A DNA stretch of 64,000 nt from Muriicola marianensis (GTDB taxonomy: Bacteria > Bacteroidota > Bacteroidia > Flavobacteriales > Flavobacteriaceae). Under the pieces are notes generated by a model. That model did not search any database, was not told the origin of the DNA, and saw only the letters and a program-made list of their open reading frames with translations. The DNA lies in assembly GCF_014638095.1 (NCBI RefSeq), contig NZ_BMFH01000001.1:1559227-1623226 (forward strand), given 5' to 3'. Position numbers and translations under genes: made by a program. Positions 44,910 through 54,077 of this stretch are shown one piece after another. How positions within the stretch are numbered: the first letter of the stretch is position 1; each line of letters starts with the position of its first letter.

Positions 44910-46139
44910 CTATTTTTTGTATTCGATGATTTCGTTCTTAAAGAAGATAGCAAAAAGTGCCATGACCACAAAGGCGAAAATGGCCGGGAAGATCCAGATA
45001 TTCGTCCAGTCATGAACGTTCTCTGATACCAGGTAGAGGTCTGATATCTTCCCTGCAACCCAGAAACCGATCAGCATTCCAAGTCCGTAGGTGGCCAGGG
45101 TGATAAGGCCCTGAGCGGCACTCTTGAATTTCTCACCTGCCTTGGAATCCGTATAGATCTGCCCGGAGACAAAAAAGAAATCGTAACAGATCCCGTGTAA
45201 AGCGATTCCGATGATCAGCATAAAGGCCAGATCGCCAGCATTTCCGTATGCAAAGAGGAAATAGCGAACCGTCCAGGCCAGCATACCTGCAAGGATAGTG
45301 ATCTTAAATCCAAAGCGTTTAAAGAAGAAAGGAAGCAGCAACATAAAGAGTACCTCAGAAGCCTGTCCGATCGTCATTTTGCCGGTAGGATTGGTCACTC
45401 CGATCTCAGCGAGAAATGGGTTCGCATTCTGGTAATAGAAGGCCAGCGGGATACAGATGAGAATGGATGAGATAAAAAAGATTAGGAAATTCCTGTCTTT
45501 CAGCAGCTTAAGGGCATCCAGGCCCAGGATGGTCGAAATGTTAACATTCCCGTCCTTGATAGACGTTGGCGGTGTCTTCGGAAGTGTAAAGCTGAACAAC
45601 CCAAGGAAGGCCGAAGCGATTGCTACCATCAGGAAGGTATTTTTCAGCATACCTTCCGCCCTCGATTCCGCAGAATCCCAAAGGAATACATAGCTGATGA
45701 TGAGACCTGCCACGATCCACCCGATCGTACCGAATACCCTGACAAAGGAAAACTCCTTAGCCGGGTCTTTCATCTGGTTGAAGGAAATGGAATTAACCAG
45801 GGCCAGCGTGGGCATGTAAATGATCATATAGCCCAGGACGTAGGGATAAAAGACAGAGAAATCTGGAGCAGTGTACAACTGGTACATCAGGAATGCCCCG
45901 AGGAGATGCAGGATCCCCAGGATCCTTTCCGCATTGAAATACCGGTCTGCGATAAGGCCAATAATAAATGGTGCAATGATAGCCCCCCAGGACTGGGTGG
46001 AGAATGCCATGGCGATCTCCCCTCCTGTGGCCTTCAGATTATCTCCCAGGAAGGTTCCCAGGGTGACAAACCAACCTCCCCAGATAAAGAATTCCAGGAA
46101 CATCATAAAGGACAGTTGCACTTTTATTTTCGTATTCAT
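44910..46139 (-). CDS. NupG/XapB-type MFS transporter
   Basis: 409 residues with twelve predicted membrane helices. The N-terminal FFIWGGWFVTLGTFL and the GIALHGICYDFFFVSGQIYTD segment are characteristic of the nucleoside:proton symporter branch of the major facilitator superfamily. In Bacteroidota these carriers are usually found beside Gfo/Idh/MocA and TIM-barrel genes, as here, and not beside nucleoside catabolism. I therefore infer transport of a free or oxidised sugar across the inner membrane. It lies 18 bp after the DinB-like gene and 8 bp before the oxidoreductase gene. Confidence 0.85.
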   Translation of the reverse strand: MNTKIKVQLSFMMFLEFFIWGGWFVTLGTFLGDNLKATGGEIAMAFSTQSWGAIIAPFIIGLIADRYFNAERILGILHLLGAFLMYQLYTAPDFSVFYPYVLGYMIIYMPTLALVNSISFNQMKDPAKEFSFVRVFGTIGWIVAGLIISYVFLWDSAESRAEGMLKNTFLMVAIASAFLGLFSFTLPKTPPTSIKDGNVNISTILGLDALKLLKDRNFLIFFISSILICIPLAFYYQNANPFLAEIGVTNPTGKMTIGQASEVLFMLLLPFFFKRFGFKITILAGMLAWTVRYFLFAYGNAGDLAFMLIIGIALHGICYDFFFVSGQIYTDSKAGEKFKSAAQGLITLATYGLGMLIGFWVAGKISDLYLVSENVHDWTNIWIFPAIFAFVVMALFAIFFKNEIIEYKK

Positions 46140-46157
46140 ATTGCTCTGTTTAGGTTG

Positions 46158-46601
46158 TTATCGCTTGTAAAATACATAATCCAGGGAAATCGGTTCTATT
46201 CCGTTTGCCCGAAGATCGGCCAGGATCTGAGCCCTGTGGTGCGTAGAATGGTTGATGATGTGAAACAGCATATCCTGTACTGTATTGGTGAACAATCGCC
46301 CTTCAGAATTTTGATAGTCGATTCGTGCCTCAAAATCATCAGTGTTGGTAATGATCTCAAAAGTATTGCGCTGGTTCTCATAATGGACGTCCGTCCACTC
46401 GGCCTGGGTGTGTTCCTCCCATACTCCAAAGCCCGGCTCTGCTCCGTTTATCCTGGCATTCCAGATATGGTGGGCATTTAAAAGATGGTTAAATAAAGAC
46501 GTGGTTTTTTCGGGCACATCCTCCATCCGGGCAAAGGCTTCTATCAATTGTTTGTTGCAATAGAAGTTGTAATCAAAGAGTTCATTGAAGAATTCTTCCA
46601 T
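46158..46601 (-). CDS. DinB-like four-helix protein
   Basis: 147 residues. The helical bundle of the DinB/YfiT group is shown by LNAHHIWNARI early and INHSTHHRAQI late; His45, His118 and His122 would form its metal site. Family members are metal-dependent hydrolases or thiol S-transferases using bacillithiol or mycothiol, but most are uncharacterised. The gene is embedded (15 and 18 bp gaps) in the sugar operon between a Tat-exported TIM barrel and an MFS carrier, which is unusual for a stress gene and may indicate a catalytic role in that pathway. Confidence 0.8.
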   Translation of the reverse strand: MEEFFNELFDYNFYCNKQLIEAFARMEDVPEKTTSLFNHLLNAHHIWNARINGAEPGFGVWEEHTQAEWTDVHYENQRNTFEIITNTDDFEARIDYQNSEGRLFTNTVQDMLFHIINHSTHHRAQILADLRANGIEPISLDYVFYKR

Positions 46602-46616
46602 GGATATATTCCGGTA

Positions 46617-47612
46617 TTAAGACATTTCAGATGCCGATTTCAGAAGCAAGGCCTTTGTAGCCATGATCCCTTCCTGTTCGCCCAGGTCGTTCCCCTCGTA
46701 TTCCACTCCGATGAAACCAGTATACCCGGCATCCCTTACGATCTGTAGCATCCTGGTATAGTCGATCTCGGTCTCATCTCCGGCTTCGTTAAAATTATGG
46801 GATTTCGCGCTGACTGCTTTTGCGTAGGGCATCAATTCCTGCACCCCTTTGTAGATATCATACATCTCGGCACACCCACTGCCGTAGTCCGCTGGATCGT
46901 TGCGCCGGATACAGAAATTTCCGAAATCGGGAAGGGTCCCGCAATTATCCATATTCACCTCAGACATGACCCTCGCGAGCATGGCCCCATTGGAGGACAG
47001 ACCGCCGTGATTCTCTACAAGAATATTTATCCCCTTGTCCGCTGCATAAGTGGCCAACTGGGTAAGGCCGTCCACCGAATTGGCGATCCAGGTATCAGGT
47101 TCCGTGCTGCCTGAAAGGTTGACCCTGATCGCATGGCAGCCCATGGCTTTTGCAGCATCGACCCATTTGTGATGGTTCTCAACCGCACTCTTTCGTTCTG
47201 CAGCGTCCGATGTCGCCAGATCACCCTGTCCGTCTATCATGATAAGGACGTTTTCCATCCCGTGTTTCTCGGCCTCGGCATTCGACCTGTCTACAAATGC
47301 CGCCATGGCCTCAGCGCTGTAATTGGCCTCCCTCAGTTCTTTGTCGTAGAGCTGGCTCACATATTCGAGGCCGGTAAAGCCCCATTCCGCAGCTTTTGAT
47401 GCAAAGGCATATGGATCCAGTTCCCCGTCCCAGATCATACGGTGTACCGACCATTGGGCAAGCGAAAGCTTAAAAAAGGGTTCTGCCATGTCAGCAGCAA
47501 TCTCTGCTTCTTCTGTGCCTTCCTTTTTCCCTTGTTTGCATCCGTATACGCCCAGGATGGATAAACCCATACCTGCTGCTGCGGTATTTCTGACAAATTT
47601 TCTTCTCTTCAT
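46617..47612 (-). CDS. Tat-exported TIM-barrel sugar isomerase/lyase-type lipoprotein
   Basis: 331 residues. A twin-arginine signal (MKRRKFVRN) is followed by a lipobox-like VYGC (Cys25), so it is folded before export and probably anchored in the periplasm. The barrel has the AP-endonuclease-2 pattern: WGFTGLEYVSQLY, ILVENHGGLSSNG with metal-binding Glu and His, GTLPDFGNF, and GFIGVEYEG near the end. First gene of the operon with DinB-like, MFS and Gfo/Idh/MocA genes. In known 3-keto-glycoside systems, homologous barrels act as lyases or hydratases; that activity is inferred here. Confidence 0.86.
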   Translation of the reverse strand: MKRRKFVRNTAAAGMGLSILGVYGCKQGKKEGTEEAEIAADMAEPFFKLSLAQWSVHRMIWDGELDPYAFASKAAEWGFTGLEYVSQLYDKELREANYSAEAMAAFVDRSNAEAEKHGMENVLIMIDGQGDLATSDAAERKSAVENHHKWVDAAKAMGCHAIRVNLSGSTEPDTWIANSVDGLTQLATYAADKGINILVENHGGLSSNGAMLARVMSEVNMDNCGTLPDFGNFCIRRNDPADYGSGCAEMYDIYKGVQELMPYAKAVSAKSHNFNEAGDETEIDYTRMLQIVRDAGYTGFIGVEYEGNDLGEQEGIMATKALLLKSASEMS

Positions 47613-47734
47613 GGTTGTGGTATTATCTGTATAAAAACACTCCCCATTTAACAGCTTGATAACTATATCCTCCTGCCTATTGGTTGATGGAACCTAACTT
47701 ACATTTTCGAGTCTTTTGAAACATTCATTAAAAC

Positions 47735-47752
47735 TCCTGTTAATTAACAGGA
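47735..47752. promoter_or_regulatory. Perfect 18-bp palindrome in divergent sugar-operon promoter region
   Basis: TCCTGTTAATTAACAGGA is an exact palindrome and lies 122 bp before the minus-strand TIM-barrel gene and 81 bp before the plus-strand GMC gene. Its size fits the operator of a dimeric LacI- or GntR-type regulator controlling both operons. No such regulator is encoded in the window. Confidence 0.55.
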
Positions 47753-47775
47753 ATTCCTCAAGAATATGGCCGATT

Positions 47776-47811
47776 AAATGTATACAATTAATTTTATAAT
47801 TAATACATTTA
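47776..47811 (+). promoter_or_regulatory. AT-rich inverted repeat with -7-like element before the GMC gene
   Basis: Arms AAATGTAT (47776-47783) and ATACATTT (47803-47810) flank an inner imperfect AATTA...TAATT repeat. TACATTTA (47804-47811) is one base from the TAnnTTTG element and lies 22 bp before the GMC start. The repeat could be a second operator or simply promoter DNA. Confidence 0.4.
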
Positions 47812-47833
47812 GCTCTCAAACTACAGAAAAGGG

Positions 47834-49552
47834 ATGAGCAAATTTTATTACAATGAAGTACAGGATTCCTATGATGCTATTGTGGTCGGTTCCGGAATGA
47901 GCGGAGGCTGGGCAGCAAAGGAATTATGTGAGAAAGGATTAAAAACCCTTGTTTTGGAACGAGGCAGGATGGTAAGGCACAGGGAGGACTATCCCACAGC
48001 CAACATGGATACCTGGGACTTTCCGAACAACGGTGAATTACCCCCGGAGGAAGTCGCCAAACAATTCAAGCAGGCCCGAACGGGATACACGGTAAGGGCC
48101 CCCCATAATTTTTGGTTCGTCAATGACCTGGAGCACCCCTATAACGAGACCAAGAGGTTCGACTGGATGCGGGGTTATCACGTAGGCGGCAGATCCCTGC
48201 TTTGGGGTCGGCACAGCTACCGGTGGAGCGACCTGGATTTTGAGGCAAATAAGAAGGAAGGCATTGGGGTCGACTGGCCCGTTCGGTACAAAGATATTGA
48301 GCCCTGGTACACCTATGTGGAGACCTACGTCGGTATATCGGGAGAAGCTCTTGGTCTTCCCCAGCTGCCGGATAGCGTGTTTGAGCCCATGATGGAACTC
48401 AACTGCGTGGAGCAGCACGTTCGGGAAAAGGTAGCTGAACACTTTGACGGTCGTGTGATCACCTCGGGAAGGGTAGCCCATATCAACAGTGATAAACAAT
48501 TTGGCGGGGACGGTCGGATCCGCTGTCAGTACAGAAACCGATGTATCAGAGGGTGTCCTTTTGGAGCCTATTTCAGCAGTAATTCCTCCACCCTGCCCGC
48601 AGCAGAAGCTACCGGAAACCTCACCCTGAGGCCGGATTCCATCGTCCATGAAATCATGTACGACCCGGATACCCAAAGGGCCACAGGAGTAAAGGTTATA
48701 GACAGGGTGACCAAAGAGACCTTTGAATTCAAGGCTAAAGTGGTATTCCTCTGTGCCTCAGCCATCGCATCGGCTTCTATCCTGATGCAGTCCAAATCGG
48801 ATCGATTCCCCAACGGAATGGGCAACGACTCCGATCAGTTGGGAAGAAATATCATGGACCACCACCTGGGTGTGGGAGCGGCTGGGAAGTACGACGGTTT
48901 TGAAGACAAGATCTACAAAGGCCGGAAGCCCAACGGGGTATATATCCCCAGGTTCAGGAACCTCGGTGGCAAATCGAACATGTCTACCTTCAAAAGGGGT
49001 TACGGATACCAGGGAAGTGGCAGCCGCGGGAACTGGGAAGAGGTCGTCACCGAATTGTCTCACGGAAAAAGCCTGAAGGAGGCCATCCTGAAACCCGGAG
49101 GCTGGACTTTCGGGATTGGCGGTTTTGGGGAAGTTCTACCCTACGAGGACAACAGGATGACTCTCGACTATGACAAACTCGACCAGTGGGGTCTGCCAAC
49201 GGTCACTTTCGATGCCGAATTCAAGGAAAACGAATGGAACATGCGGGAGGATATGAAGGAACAGGCTTTTGAAATGCTCACAAAGGCAGGACTCAGGGAT
49301 GTACAGGCATTCGACAGACCAGGAGCTCTCGGTCTCGGCATACACGAGATGGGAACGGCCAGGATGGGCAGAGACCCAAAGACCTCTGTGCTCAATGGCT
49401 ACAACCAGGTTCACGCTGTTCCGAATGTATATGTCACGGATGGGGCATTCATGACCTCAGCAGCCTGTGTCAACCCTTCCCTGACCTATATGGCCTTTAC
49501 GGCACGTGCTGCAAATCACGCGGCAGAACAACTTAAAAAAGGAGTACTGTAA
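47834..49552 (+). CDS. GMC family FAD-dependent sugar oxidoreductase (glucoside 3-dehydrogenase / gluconate dehydrogenase type)
   Basis: 572 residues. An N-terminal FAD motif (AIVVGSGMSGGWAAKEL), a CQYRNRCIRGCPFGA cysteine cluster (about 235-249), and the C-terminal GMC segment with HEMGTARMG (His504) and CVNPSLTYMAFTARA are clear. There is no signal peptide; such large subunits are usually exported by hitch-hiking on a Tat-signal small subunit, which is encoded by the next gene (1-bp overlap, TAATG). The family oxidises sugars or glycosides in the periplasm and passes electrons to a cytochrome or quinone. Oxidation at C3 of a glycoside is inferred from the DUF1080 and TIM-barrel neighbours. 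Confidence 0.9.
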   Translation: MSKFYYNEVQDSYDAIVVGSGMSGGWAAKELCEKGLKTLVLERGRMVRHREDYPTANMDTWDFPNNGELPPEEVAKQFKQARTGYTVRAPHNFWFVNDLEHPYNETKRFDWMRGYHVGGRSLLWGRHSYRWSDLDFEANKKEGIGVDWPVRYKDIEPWYTYVETYVGISGEALGLPQLPDSVFEPMMELNCVEQHVREKVAEHFDGRVITSGRVAHINSDKQFGGDGRIRCQYRNRCIRGCPFGAYFSSNSSTLPAAEATGNLTLRPDSIVHEIMYDPDTQRATGVKVIDRVTKETFEFKAKVVFLCASAIASASILMQSKSDRFPNGMGNDSDQLGRNIMDHHLGVGAAGKYDGFEDKIYKGRKPNGVYIPRFRNLGGKSNMSTFKRGYGYQGSGSRGNWEEVVTELSHGKSLKEAILKPGGWTFGIGGFGEVLPYEDNRMTLDYDKLDQWGLPTVTFDAEFKENEWNMREDMKEQAFEMLTKAGLRDVQAFDRPGALGLGIHEMGTARMGRDPKTSVLNGYNQVHAVPNVYVTDGAFMTSAACVNPSLTYMAFTARAANHAAEQLKKGVL

Positions 49553-50199
49553 TGGATAGAAGAATCGCTTTAAAAAATATGGGCCTGGCACTGGGGTATA
49601 CAGTAGCAACCCCCACCCTATTATCCCTAATGCAGGGATGCAAGGAAGTTGAGAAGGTAGACTGGACACCTGATTTTTTCACCAAGGAAGAAGGTGAAAT
49701 CCTGATCCAGTTAGTGGATATCATCTTACCCAAAACAGATACTCCTTCGGCCTCTGAAGTGAACGTACACGTCTTTATCGATCGGTTTACTAATGAGATT
49801 GTGGATGAAGTGCAGCAAGATCTGACCAGGATATCTTTTAAAAGATTTATCGAAAAGGCATTGAAGGAAACAGGAAAGGAGAAAGTCGAAGATCTGACCA
49901 CCGAAGACCTGGAGCCCCTCTTTGTCAAAGATCTGAACGCACCCGAAGAAGAGGATATAGAAAATATGGAGCTGATGATAAAAAATACGTCAGCAGCTTC
50001 CCAAGGCGAAAACGATGCCGTTGCGGATGAAATGATCCATTTTTCCTTTGCAAAAAACCTCAGGGAGATGACCATCTGGGGCTATAAATCATCCGAATAC
50101 GTAGGGGAGAATGTTCTGGCCTATCTCCCCATACCCGGGGAATACATTGCCTGTGGAGATGTGAACGAACTCACAGGAGGAAAAGACTGGTCCCTCTAA
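49552..50199 (+). CDS. Gluconate 2-dehydrogenase subunit 3-like protein, Tat-exported
   Basis: 215 residues. The twin-arginine signal MDRRIALKN leads to a lipobox-like LMQGC (Cys30), then the small-subunit fold with a helical body (FFTKEEGEILIQLVDIILPKT). It matches the gluconate_2-dh3 family, which forms a complex with a GMC dehydrogenase and carries it through the Tat pore. Its start overlaps the GMC stop (TAATG), implying stoichiometric synthesis. No cytochrome c subunit gene follows, so the electron acceptor must be encoded elsewhere. Confidence 0.88.
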   Translation: MDRRIALKNMGLALGYTVATPTLLSLMQGCKEVEKVDWTPDFFTKEEGEILIQLVDIILPKTDTPSASEVNVHVFIDRFTNEIVDEVQQDLTRISFKRFIEKALKETGKEKVEDLTTEDLEPLFVKDLNAPEEEDIENMELMIKNTSAASQGENDAVADEMIHFSFAKNLREMTIWGYKSSEYVGENVLAYLPIPGEYIACGDVNELTGGKDWSL

Positions 50200-50210
50200 C
50201 AGGATATGCA

Positions 50211-51125
50211 TTGAAGAGAAGGCACTTTATAGAAAGAACGGCTTTGGCCACCGGAACCCTGTCCCTGACAGGGTTTTCTGTCCTGGGCAAACAGCTCGCC
50301 CCTGCCCATACATTTAATCTGAATTACGCTCCCCACATAGGGATGTTTCGCGAAAGTGCCGGGGATGATCCCCTGGATCAGCTTCATTTCATGGCCGATG
50401 AAGGATTCCGGGCATTCGAGGACAACGGCATGACAGACCGCCCAGTGCAGGAGCAGAAGGCCATGACCTCAGTCATGAAAGATAGGGGACTGCAAATGGG
50501 CGTTTTCGTCGCCCATAAGATCTACTGGAACAGTGCCAACCTGGCATCAGGGGATACTGAAAAACGGGAAGAATTCCTGTCCCAGATCAGAAACGCCGTT
50601 GAGGTGGCTAAAAGAGTCGGTGCCAGGTGGATGACCGTGGTCCCCGGACATAAAGATATGCGTTTGGATATGGGTTACCAGACAACCCATGTCATAGAAA
50701 GTTTAAAACGGGCCTCAGAGATACTGGAACCCCACAACCTCACTATGGTACTGGAGCCCCTGAATTTCAGGGACCATCCCGGACTCTTCCTCACGGAAAG
50801 TCCTCAGGCATATGAGATCTGCAAGGCTGTGGGTTCCCCTGCCTGCAAGATCCTCTTTGATATCTACCACCAGCAGATCCAGGAAGGGAACCTCATCCCC
50901 AATATTGAAGCTTGCTGGGATGAGATCGCATATTTTCAGATCGGCGATAACCCGGGAAGGAAGGAACCTACCACCGGGGAAATCAACTACGCTAATGTCC
51001 TTAAATTTATTCGCGATAAAGGTTTTACGGGTATCCTGGGGATGGAACACGGGAACTCGAAACCAGGTGTTGCGGGTGAAAGGGCCGTGATCGATGCCTA
51101 TAAAAAGGTCGACCCAATGCCCTGA
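50211..51125 (+). CDS. Tat-exported TIM-barrel hydroxypyruvate isomerase-like protein
   Basis: 304 residues from a TTG start at 50211; the nearby ATG at 50206 is out of frame and stops at once, and the TTG opens a perfect twin-arginine signal (KRRHFIERTALATG). The mature part is a xylose-isomerase-like barrel: MVLEPLNFRDHPG with metal-binding Glu, KILFDIYHQQIQEG with Asp and His, FQIGDNPGRKEPTTGEINY, and GILGMEHGNS with Glu. This resembles Hyi-type isomerases but is periplasmic. Third gene of the GMC operon, 11 bp after the small subunit. Probably a lyase, isomerase or hydratase for the oxidised sugar. Confidence 0.85.
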   Translation: MKRRHFIERTALATGTLSLTGFSVLGKQLAPAHTFNLNYAPHIGMFRESAGDDPLDQLHFMADEGFRAFEDNGMTDRPVQEQKAMTSVMKDRGLQMGVFVAHKIYWNSANLASGDTEKREEFLSQIRNAVEVAKRVGARWMTVVPGHKDMRLDMGYQTTHVIESLKRASEILEPHNLTMVLEPLNFRDHPGLFLTESPQAYEICKAVGSPACKILFDIYHQQIQEGNLIPNIEACWDEIAYFQIGDNPGRKEPTTGEINYANVLKFIRDKGFTGILGMEHGNSKPGVAGERAVIDAYKKVDPMP

Positions 51126-51241
51126 ATCATCCCTGACTCCATCCTTAGTATTTTCACAAAGCGTTAATTTTCAGATAACTGCAGCCTGCTTGCGATCCGA
51201 ACCCTATCTTTTGCACGTATATTAATGTAAAGGTGGGTGTC

Positions 51242-51328
51242 ATGGAATACTATTTCTTACTGCTTTTGTTTTATGTCCTTCTATTGTTTGTCGGGAATGC
51301 CGCGATCAGGCCCAGGTTTGATAAATAA
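51242..51328 (+). CDS. Possible 28-residue single-helix membrane peptide
   Basis: An ATG preceded by a purine-rich AAAGGTGG opens a 28-codon frame with one strongly hydrophobic stretch (residues 4-20, almost all Leu/Phe/Tyr/Val) and a basic end. It sits in a 344-bp gap between the sugar operon and nrdA. The rest of that gap shows no gene. Very short, so it may be chance; conservation in relatives would decide. Confidence 0.35.
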   Translation: MEYYFLLLLFYVLLLFVGNAAIRPRFDK

Positions 51329-51469
51329 GATCACAGGCGGAAAAAGAATATACCCCGGGATAACTCCTTTCTTGGGGAAAAGGGTTGCCGGGGCATAAAT
51401 TAATAAACACTCTCTACTACCTAAGCTGTAAGCATTCCGGGTTCAGGGTAGGTCCAGGTTAATTTTCAA

Positions 51470-53956
51470 TCAAGAACCGCACATGAGGCAGTCGTCGTCT
51501 GCCTGACCTGCCTTTGCCTGTGCGATCAAGGCTTTCATTTCTTCCGGGGTCATAGGCTCTACATCCCCTTCTGAATCACTTACCGAAGAGGCCTGTACCT
51601 GAATAGCCTTAGCGGCCTTGGGATCCGGAGGAGTTGCGGCCGTTACCTCTGCATCGGCTGCAACACTGACCGGTACTTCCTTCTTCTTGGTGTTATCAAG
51701 GGTGAATTTGATCGCATCAACAGCCGCCTTCGTCCGGAGATAGTACATCCCGGTTTTAAGTCCGCTTTTCCAGGCGTAAAAATGCATGGAGGTGAGCTTG
51801 GAGAAATTGGCATTCTCCATGAATAGGTTCAGGGATTGACTCTGGTCGATGAAATATCCTCTCTGGCGAGACATATCAATGATGTCTTTCATACTCAACT
51901 CCCATACGGTCTTGTAAAGCTCCTTGATGTCCTCCGGAATCCCTTCGATGTGCTGAATAGAACCGTTGGCCCTCATAAGTTCCTGTTTCAGGTTCTCATT
52001 CCACAGACCGAGATTTACCAGGTCTTCCAGAAGGTGCTTGTTCACAACAATAAACTCACCGGAAAGTACCCTTCTCGTATATATATTGGAGGTGTAGGGT
52101 TCAAAACACTCATTGTTCCCCAGGATTTGGGAGGTAGACGCCGTTGGCATAGGAGCCACCAGCAGGGAATTCCTCACGCCATGCTTTTTGATGCTTTTTC
52201 GGAGTTTAGCCCAATCCCATCGACCTGACAGTTCCTCGTCCTTGACTCCCCAAAGGTTATGCTGAAATTTACCTTCTGAGATAGGGGAACCTTTGTACGT
52301 GGAGTAAGGGCCTTCCTCTTTTGCCTCCTCCATAGAGGCAGTCACTGCTGCGAAATACAGGGTCTCGAAGATCTCCTGGTTCAGTGCCTTGGCCTCGTCA
52401 CTCGTAAAGGGCATCCGCAATAAGATAAAGGTATCTGCCAGACCCTGTACTCCAAGACCTATGGGCCTGTGACGCATGTTGGAATTCCTGGCCTCTTCGA
52501 TGGGATAAAAATTCCTGTCGATAACCCTGTTGAGGTTCTTGGTCACCCTCTTTGTTACGCGGAATAACTCCTTGTGATCAAAAGTGCCATTCTTGACGAA
52601 CATGGGCAGGGCAATAGATGCTAGGTTACATACGGCCACCTCATCAGGAGACGTGTATTCCAGAATCTCGGTACACAGGTTGGACGACCTGATGGTTCCC
52701 AGGTTTTTCTGGTTGCTCTTGCGGTTAGCCGCATCCTTGTAAAGCATATAGGGCGTTCCTGTCTCTATCTGAGACTCCAGGATCTTCTCCCAGAGCTCCC
52801 TGGCCCTGATTGTCTTCCGGCCCTTGCCTTCCTGCTCATATTTTGTATAGAGCTTTTCAAATTCCTCGCTGTGACTGGTAAACAGGCCCGGACATTCGTT
52901 AGGGCACATGAGGGTCCATTCCGCGTCTGTCTCCACCCGCTTCATGAACAGGTCCGGGATCCACATGGCGTAGAAGAGATCGCGCGCACGCATCTCTTCC
53001 TTCCCGTGGTTCTTTTTCAGTTCCAGGAAATCAAAGATGTCGGCATGCCATGGTTCTACGTAGATAGCAAAACTTCCCTTCCTTTTACCTCCGCCCTGAT
53101 CGACATACCTGGCAGTATCATTAAACACCCTGAGCATGGGAACGATCCCGTTGGAGGTACCGTTGGTCCCTGCAATATAGGAGCCTGTAGCCCTGATATT
53201 GTGGATAGATAATCCTATTCCCCCGGCCGATTGGGAGATCTTGGCAGTATTCTTCAAGGTATCGTATATACCGTCTATGCTGTCCTCTTTCATAGCCAGG
53301 AGGAAGCAGGAGGACATCTGAGGTTTGGGAGTTCCCGAGTTGAACAGGGTGGGTGTTGCGTGGGTAAAGTACTTTTTGGACATCAACTCATAGGTCTCAA
53401 TAGCCGAATCCAGGTCGTTGAGATGGATTCCGACGGCTACCCTCATCAACATGTGCTGCGGCCTCTCCACTATCTTCCCGTTCAGTTTCAGGAGATATGA
53501 GCGCTCCAGTGTTTTAAAACCAAAATAATCGTAGCCAAAATCGCGGTTGTAGATAATGGTGGAATCGAGTTTTTCGGCATTTTCCAAAATGACCTGGTAA
53601 ACTTCATCCGAGAGTAGCGGAGCATCTTTCCCCGTCCTTGGATTCACGTACTCATACAGGTCCTTCATGGTTTCTGAGAAGGACTTTTTGGTATTCTTAT
53701 GCAGGTTGGAGACGGAGATACGCGCGGCGAGCTTGGCGTAATCGGGATGGGCCGTAGTCATGGTCGCAGCGATCTCAGCAGCAAGATTGTCGAGTTCCGA
53801 GGTGGTCACCCCGTCGTAAAGTCCTTCAATCACCCTCATGGCCACCTTTACGGGATCTACCAGGTCATTGAGTCCATAACACAATTTACGAACCCTGGCT
53901 GTGATCTTGTCGAACATCATGGGTTCCTTTCTGCCGTCTCTTTTTACTACATACAT
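51470..53956 (-). CDS. nrdA: Ribonucleoside-diphosphate reductase, alpha subunit (class Ia)
   Basis: 828 residues. An N-terminal ATP-cone (about 1-90) gives allosteric control by ATP/dATP. The barrel has [12 protein letters not shown], the NLCTEI cysteine, and [19 protein letters not shown]. The C-terminal tail ends DDCLMCGS with the redox pair Cys823 and Cys826 that is re-reduced by thioredoxin or glutaredoxin. A low-complexity Ala/Val/Pro-rich segment (about 750-800) precedes the tail as a flexible linker. It reduces ribonucleoside diphosphates with the radical from NrdB, encoded 121 bp upstream on the same strand. Confidence 0.95.
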   Translation of the reverse strand: MYVVKRDGRKEPMMFDKITARVRKLCYGLNDLVDPVKVAMRVIEGLYDGVTTSELDNLAAEIAATMTTAHPDYAKLAARISVSNLHKNTKKSFSETMKDLYEYVNPRTGKDAPLLSDEVYQVILENAEKLDSTIIYNRDFGYDYFGFKTLERSYLLKLNGKIVERPQHMLMRVAVGIHLNDLDSAIETYELMSKKYFTHATPTLFNSGTPKPQMSSCFLLAMKEDSIDGIYDTLKNTAKISQSAGGIGLSIHNIRATGSYIAGTNGTSNGIVPMLRVFNDTARYVDQGGGKRKGSFAIYVEPWHADIFDFLELKKNHGKEEMRARDLFYAMWIPDLFMKRVETDAEWTLMCPNECPGLFTSHSEEFEKLYTKYEQEGKGRKTIRARELWEKILESQIETGTPYMLYKDAANRKSNQKNLGTIRSSNLCTEILEYTSPDEVAVCNLASIALPMFVKNGTFDHKELFRVTKRVTKNLNRVIDRNFYPIEEARNSNMRHRPIGLGVQGLADTFILLRMPFTSDEAKALNQEIFETLYFAAVTASMEEAKEEGPYSTYKGSPISEGKFQHNLWGVKDEELSGRWDWAKLRKSIKKHGVRNSLLVAPMPTASTSQILGNNECFEPYTSNIYTRRVLSGEFIVVNKHLLEDLVNLGLWNENLKQELMRANGSIQHIEGIPEDIKELYKTVWELSMKDIIDMSRQRGYFIDQSQSLNLFMENANFSKLTSMHFYAWKSGLKTGMYYLRTKAAVDAIKFTLDNTKKKEVPVSVAADAEVTAATPPDPKAAKAIQVQASSVSDSEGDVEPMTPEEMKALIAQAKAGQADDDCLMCGS

Positions 53957-54077
53957 TTTGCTGCGCTTATTTGGTTAGAATACTATGGTTTAGTCAAGTT
54001 TCACAAAAACTTAACATTTCAAAAACAGGGCATAAAAAGCCCCGAGTACAGAGGACTTCTTACGCTATGGGGTTTAC

